Of a stretch of 64,000 bases of DNA, positions 61,181 through 64,000 are shown in pieces. The stretch lies in assembly GCF_032999765.1 (NCBI RefSeq), contig NZ_CP136051.1, forward strand, positions 5,226,501-5,290,500, written 5' to 3'. Source of the DNA: Imperialibacter roseus. Lineage in GTDB: Bacteria > Bacteroidota > Bacteroidia > Cytophagales > Cyclobacteriaceae. Under the pieces are notes generated by a model. That model made no database searches and had not been told where the DNA came from. It worked only from the letters and a program-made list of their open reading frames with translations. Numbering within the stretch: the stretch's first letter is position 1; each line of letters starts with the position of its first letter. Both the position numbers and the translations under genes were made by a program.

Positions 61181-64000
61181 TTAAAATCTAGCCATTCTTT
61201 TTTCCTTGCCAGAGATATAGACATACATGGCAGGTATTACATACAGGGTGAGTATTGTGGCAAATAACAGCCCTCCAATGATGGCGATACCCATCGACAC
61301 ACGGCTTTCAGAGCCTGCACCAAGTGCCAAAGCAATCGGCAGAATACCCAGAATGGTCGACAGGCTGGTCATCAGAATAGGGCGGAATCGTTGCTGTGCC
61401 GCCCCAACTATGGCTTCCTCTACGGCCATGTCATGAGCTTTGCGTTGGTTGGCAAATTCCACAATCAGGATACCATTCTTTGTTACCAAACCTATCAGCA
61501 TGATAATACCTATCTGGCTGAATATGTTGAGTGTCTGGTCAAAATACCATAGCGATAGAAATGCCCCCGCAATTGCCATGGGCACAGTAAGCATAATGAT
61601 AAATGGGTCTCTGAAGCTTTCAAACTGAGCCGCCAGCACCAGGTAAATCAAAATAAGAGCGAATATAAAAGCGAAGTACAAGCTTGAAGAAGAGTCTCTG
61701 AACTCTGCAGAAGGGCCCGATAACTCGGTTTGAAAGGTGCCATCCAGCACTTTCGCTGCTATGGCATCCATGGCATCAATACCATCCTTGATGGTATAAC
61801 CAGGCACCAACGACGCTGATACCGTTGCTGACACAAATCTGTTGTACCGATAGAGTTGCGGTGGCGTGCTTTGCTCCGTAATCTTTACCAAGTTGTCCAT
61901 CTGAATAAGATCTCCTACCTGGTTCTTCACATAAAGTGCCTTCAGGTCGAGTGGGTCGTTGCGATCTTCTCTGTCCACCTGGCCTATTATTTGGTACTGC
62001 TTTCCGTCTTTGATGAAATAACCAAATCTGGAGCCGCTCAAGCCAAGCTGCAGTGTCTGGGCGACGTCCCGAATCGATACATTCAAACTACGGGCCTTGT
62101 CACGATCTATTTCTATGTTGATCTCTGGCTTGGTAAACTTCAAGTCAAGGTCAACGAAATTAAAATGCTCGTCGGCACTTGCCGCATCCACAAAGGCTGG
62201 CAGCACTTCTTTCAATTTTTCAATGGTAGTTGCCTGTATTACGTATTGCACAGGTAGTCCCCCTCTTCTATTCCCTATCGACTGGCTTTGAGAAACAAAA
62301 GAACGGGCCTCCGTCATTCTCATCACCAGAGGGCTAATGGCATCTACTACCTCTTGCTGCGATCTGGTTCGCTCCGACGGATCAACCATCATCACCCTCA
62401 CATTTCCAGAATTCACGGAGCCCGATGATCCAAAGCTGGGGCTGGTCATGCTAATGAGTGCCTCTTTTTCCGGCACTGCCTCACTGATCAACGCAAGCAT
62501 CTTATCAAGGTAGGCGTCCATGTACTCGAAGGTGGCACCCTCGGGCCCGGTGCTGTTGATCCTGAACTCACCTCTGTCTTCCATGGGAGATAGCTCGCTT
62601 TGGATATTATTACCTAGCAGATAAATGCCTCCAAAAGAAAGAACAAGAACGACCAAAGCAAGCCATTTGCGGGCCATAAAGTTTTCGAGCGATTTGTTGT
62701 AGCCCTCGTTCATCCAATCGAAAAAAGGTTCGGTTACACTGTACAACCACTGCTTCTTCTCTCTTTTCTTAAGAATTTTGGTAGAGAGCATTGGCGTAAG
62801 TGTAAGGGCAACAAACGACGATATTATTACCGCTCCGGCCACGACGATCCCAAACTCCCTGAAGAGTCGGCCTGTGAGGCCATCGAGAAATACAACAGGC
62901 ATGAACACTGCCACCAACGCCACGGTGGTGGAAATAACGGCGAAGAATATCTCCGTCGAGCCCTTAAGCCCGGCCTCCAGCGGCGACATCCCATCTTCTA
63001 TCTTAGTGTAAATATTTTCCAGCACCACAATCGTGTCATCCACCACGAGCCCTATCGACAGCACGATGCCCAGAAGTGTCAGTACGTTGATGGTGAAGCC
63101 CGCAAGGTACATGATGAAGAAAGTGCCTATCAGCGATATTGGGATGGTGGCAACAGGAATTAGCGTAGTTCGCCAATCACGCAGGAAGGCGAAAATAATC
63201 AACACCACCAGCACAAAAGCCATGAAAATAGTCTCCTGCACCTCTGTGATCGATTTCCTCACATACTCTGTGACGTCGAAGCCTATCCCGAGTTCAATAT
63301 CGGCGGGGAGATCCTTCTTGATAAACTCCAGCCTTCTGTAAAACTCGTCTACAATCTCTATGATATTAGTTCCGGGCTGCGCCTGAAGCACAACGCCAAC
63401 CATGGGTACTCCGTCTCTTTTGAGTATGGTTCGGTTGTTTTCTGGTCCCAGTTCAGCTCTCCCAACATCCTGAAAACGCACAACATTGTTGTCATCCTCT
63501 TTGACGATAAGCTGGTTGAATTCTTCCGGTGTGGAAATCCTGCCCATGGTTCTCACGGTGAGTTCCATGTTTGTGCCTTCTACCAGCCCCGAAGGAAGTT
63601 CGACGTTGTCCCGTGTGACCGCATTCAAGACCTCCAATGGCGTGAGCGAATAGGCCGCCAGCTTGGCGGGATCCATCCAAAGTCTCATGGAATAGCGACG
63701 CTCGCCCCAAATCTGGACGGCTGCCACTCCTTTTATAGTCTGAAGTCGCTCCTTAAAAATATTCTCTGCTACATCGGAAAGGCCAAGGAGTGTTCTTTTG
63801 TCACTTTTTACATTCAAAAAAACCAATGGCATGGCATCAGCGTCCGCTTTTCTCACCGACGGCGGATCACAGTCGGGCGGGAGGTTTCTGGTGGCTCTCG
63901 ACACCCGATCTCTAACATCGTTGGCGGCTGCTTCCAGGTCAATTTCCAGGTCAAACTCAACCCTGATAGAGCTGGCTCCATCTCTACTGGTAGACGTAAG
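61181..64000 (-). CDS. RND efflux permease, AcrB/MexF type (partial)
   Basis: The frame is open from the window edge at 64000 to the stop at 61181, so at least 939 residues of the C-terminal part are seen; the start is outside. It begins within the porter domain at TSTSRDGASSIRVEFDLEID. Other signatures are LGIVLSIGLVVDDTIVVLEN with the proton-relay Asp pair, LVLAAQFESFRDPFIIML and IGIIMLIGLVTKNGILIVEF. Roughly 100 N-terminal residues are missing relative to typical 1,040-aa pumps. A GTG at 63904 is only an internal codon. It pairs with the TolC gene downstream. The substrate cannot be inferred. Confidence 0.93.
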   Translation of the reverse strand, partial: LTSTSRDGASSIRVEFDLEIDLEAAANDVRDRVSRATRNLPPDCDPPSVRKADADAMPLVFLNVKSDKRTLLGLSDVAENIFKERLQTIKGVAAVQIWGERRYSMRLWMDPAKLAAYSLTPLEVLNAVTRDNVELPSGLVEGTNMELTVRTMGRISTPEEFNQLIVKEDDNNVVRFQDVGRAELGPENNRTILKRDGVPMVGVVLQAQPGTNIIEIVDEFYRRLEFIKKDLPADIELGIGFDVTEYVRKSITEVQETIFMAFVLVVLIIFAFLRDWRTTLIPVATIPISLIGTFFIMYLAGFTINVLTLLGIVLSIGLVVDDTIVVLENIYTKIEDGMSPLEAGLKGSTEIFFAVISTTVALVAVFMPVVFLDGLTGRLFREFGIVVAGAVIISSFVALTLTPMLSTKILKKREKKQWLYSVTEPFFDWMNEGYNKSLENFMARKWLALVVLVLSFGGIYLLGNNIQSELSPMEDRGEFRINSTGPEGATFEYMDAYLDKMLALISEAVPEKEALISMTSPSFGSSGSVNSGNVRVMMVDPSERTRSQQEVVDAISPLVMRMTEARSFVSQSQSIGNRRGGLPVQYVIQATTIEKLKEVLPAFVDAASADEHFNFVDLDLKFTKPEINIEIDRDKARSLNVSIRDVAQTLQLGLSGSRFGYFIKDGKQYQIIGQVDREDRNDPLDLKALYVKNQVGDLIQMDNLVKITEQSTPPQLYRYNRFVSATVSASLVPGYTIKDGIDAMDAIAAKVLDGTFQTELSGPSAEFRDSSSSLYFAFIFALILIYLVLAAQFESFRDPFIIMLTVPMAIAGAFLSLWYFDQTLNIFSQIGIIMLIGLVTKNGILIVEFANQRKAHDMAVEEAIVGAAQQRFRPILMTSLSTILGILPIALALGAGSESRVSMGIAIIGGLLFATILTLYVIPAMYVYISGKEKRMARF

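Noticed and set aside
1-64000. Mobile element, prophage or CRISPR array
   Set aside because: No transposase, integrase, phage structural gene, direct-repeat array or att-like duplication was found in the window.

Overview
The window is chromosomal DNA from a member of the Bacteroidota, most likely the order Cytophagales. Supporting signs are a TonB receptor with STN and carboxypeptidase-like domains beside DUF4249 lipoproteins, a fused SecDF, a bacillithiol-type BshA, a tandem of FKBP lipoproteins, LytTR regulation, a CrtI-type carotenoid desaturase, almost no strong Shine-Dalgarno sites, and several -7 boxes of the Bacteroidota form TAnnTTTG. No rRNA, tRNA, CRISPR array, insertion sequence or phage gene was found. 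Base composition looks even and coding density is high, so this reads as core and semi-core chromosome rather than an island.

Layout. 1-6549 (minus): an outer-membrane uptake locus with a TonB-dependent receptor, three tandem DUF4249 lipoproteins joined by 2-8 nt junctions, and the start of a large secreted protein cut by the window edge; an unknown 181-aa gene lies just upstream. 7210-12252 (minus): PhoH2 (PIN plus ATPase), an AlbA_2 protein, a MoxR/ChlI-type AAA+ ATPase and a VWA protein. 12436-17236: a possible 39-aa peptide, a fatty acid hydroxylase, BshA, and a GH3-like/beta-lactamase fusion whose GH3 half lacks its catalytic signature. 17368-21309 (plus): an operon of a small membrane protein, MutL and two rhomboid proteases, then RlmN on the minus strand. 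22733-26776: an orphan LytTR response regulator, a PorT-like barrel and a repeat-bearing lipoprotein. 27026-30759: TRAP permeases on plus, converging on the binding protein and an ion channel on minus.

30955-36777: ClpB and SecDF. 36940-41639 (minus): a cell-surface and housekeeping run of NrnA, three FKBP lipoproteins, RdgB, uridine kinase and a small membrane-anchored protein. 41835-45979: Ndk, ScpA, Dxs and an alpha/beta hydrolase. 46039-48425: an Ig-like lipoprotein, a 640-bp AT-rich spacer and a membrane protein with a zinc ribbon.

48479-56139 is a tryptophan/kynurenine catabolic locus. KynU and KMO turn kynurenine and 3-hydroxykynurenine to 3-hydroxyanthranilate, HAAO opens the ring, ACMSD decarboxylates and an aldehyde dehydrogenase oxidises the semialdehyde. 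An M19 dipeptidase-like protein and an SDR lacking the usual Tyr/Lys pair are embedded in the divergent minus-strand operon. No 2-aminomuconate deaminase, tryptophan dioxygenase or kynurenine formamidase is present here.

56136-64000: a TerB-like small protein, a carotenoid desaturase, an MltF-like lytic transglycosylase, and a TolC/RND efflux pair whose RND gene runs off the right edge.

The points most worth following are the VWA/AAA+/AlbA_2 cluster, the atypical members of the kynurenine locus, the loss of catalytic motifs in several multi-copy or fused enzymes (GH3, one FKBP, SDR, possibly MutL), and a shared dyad motif in three intergenic regions.
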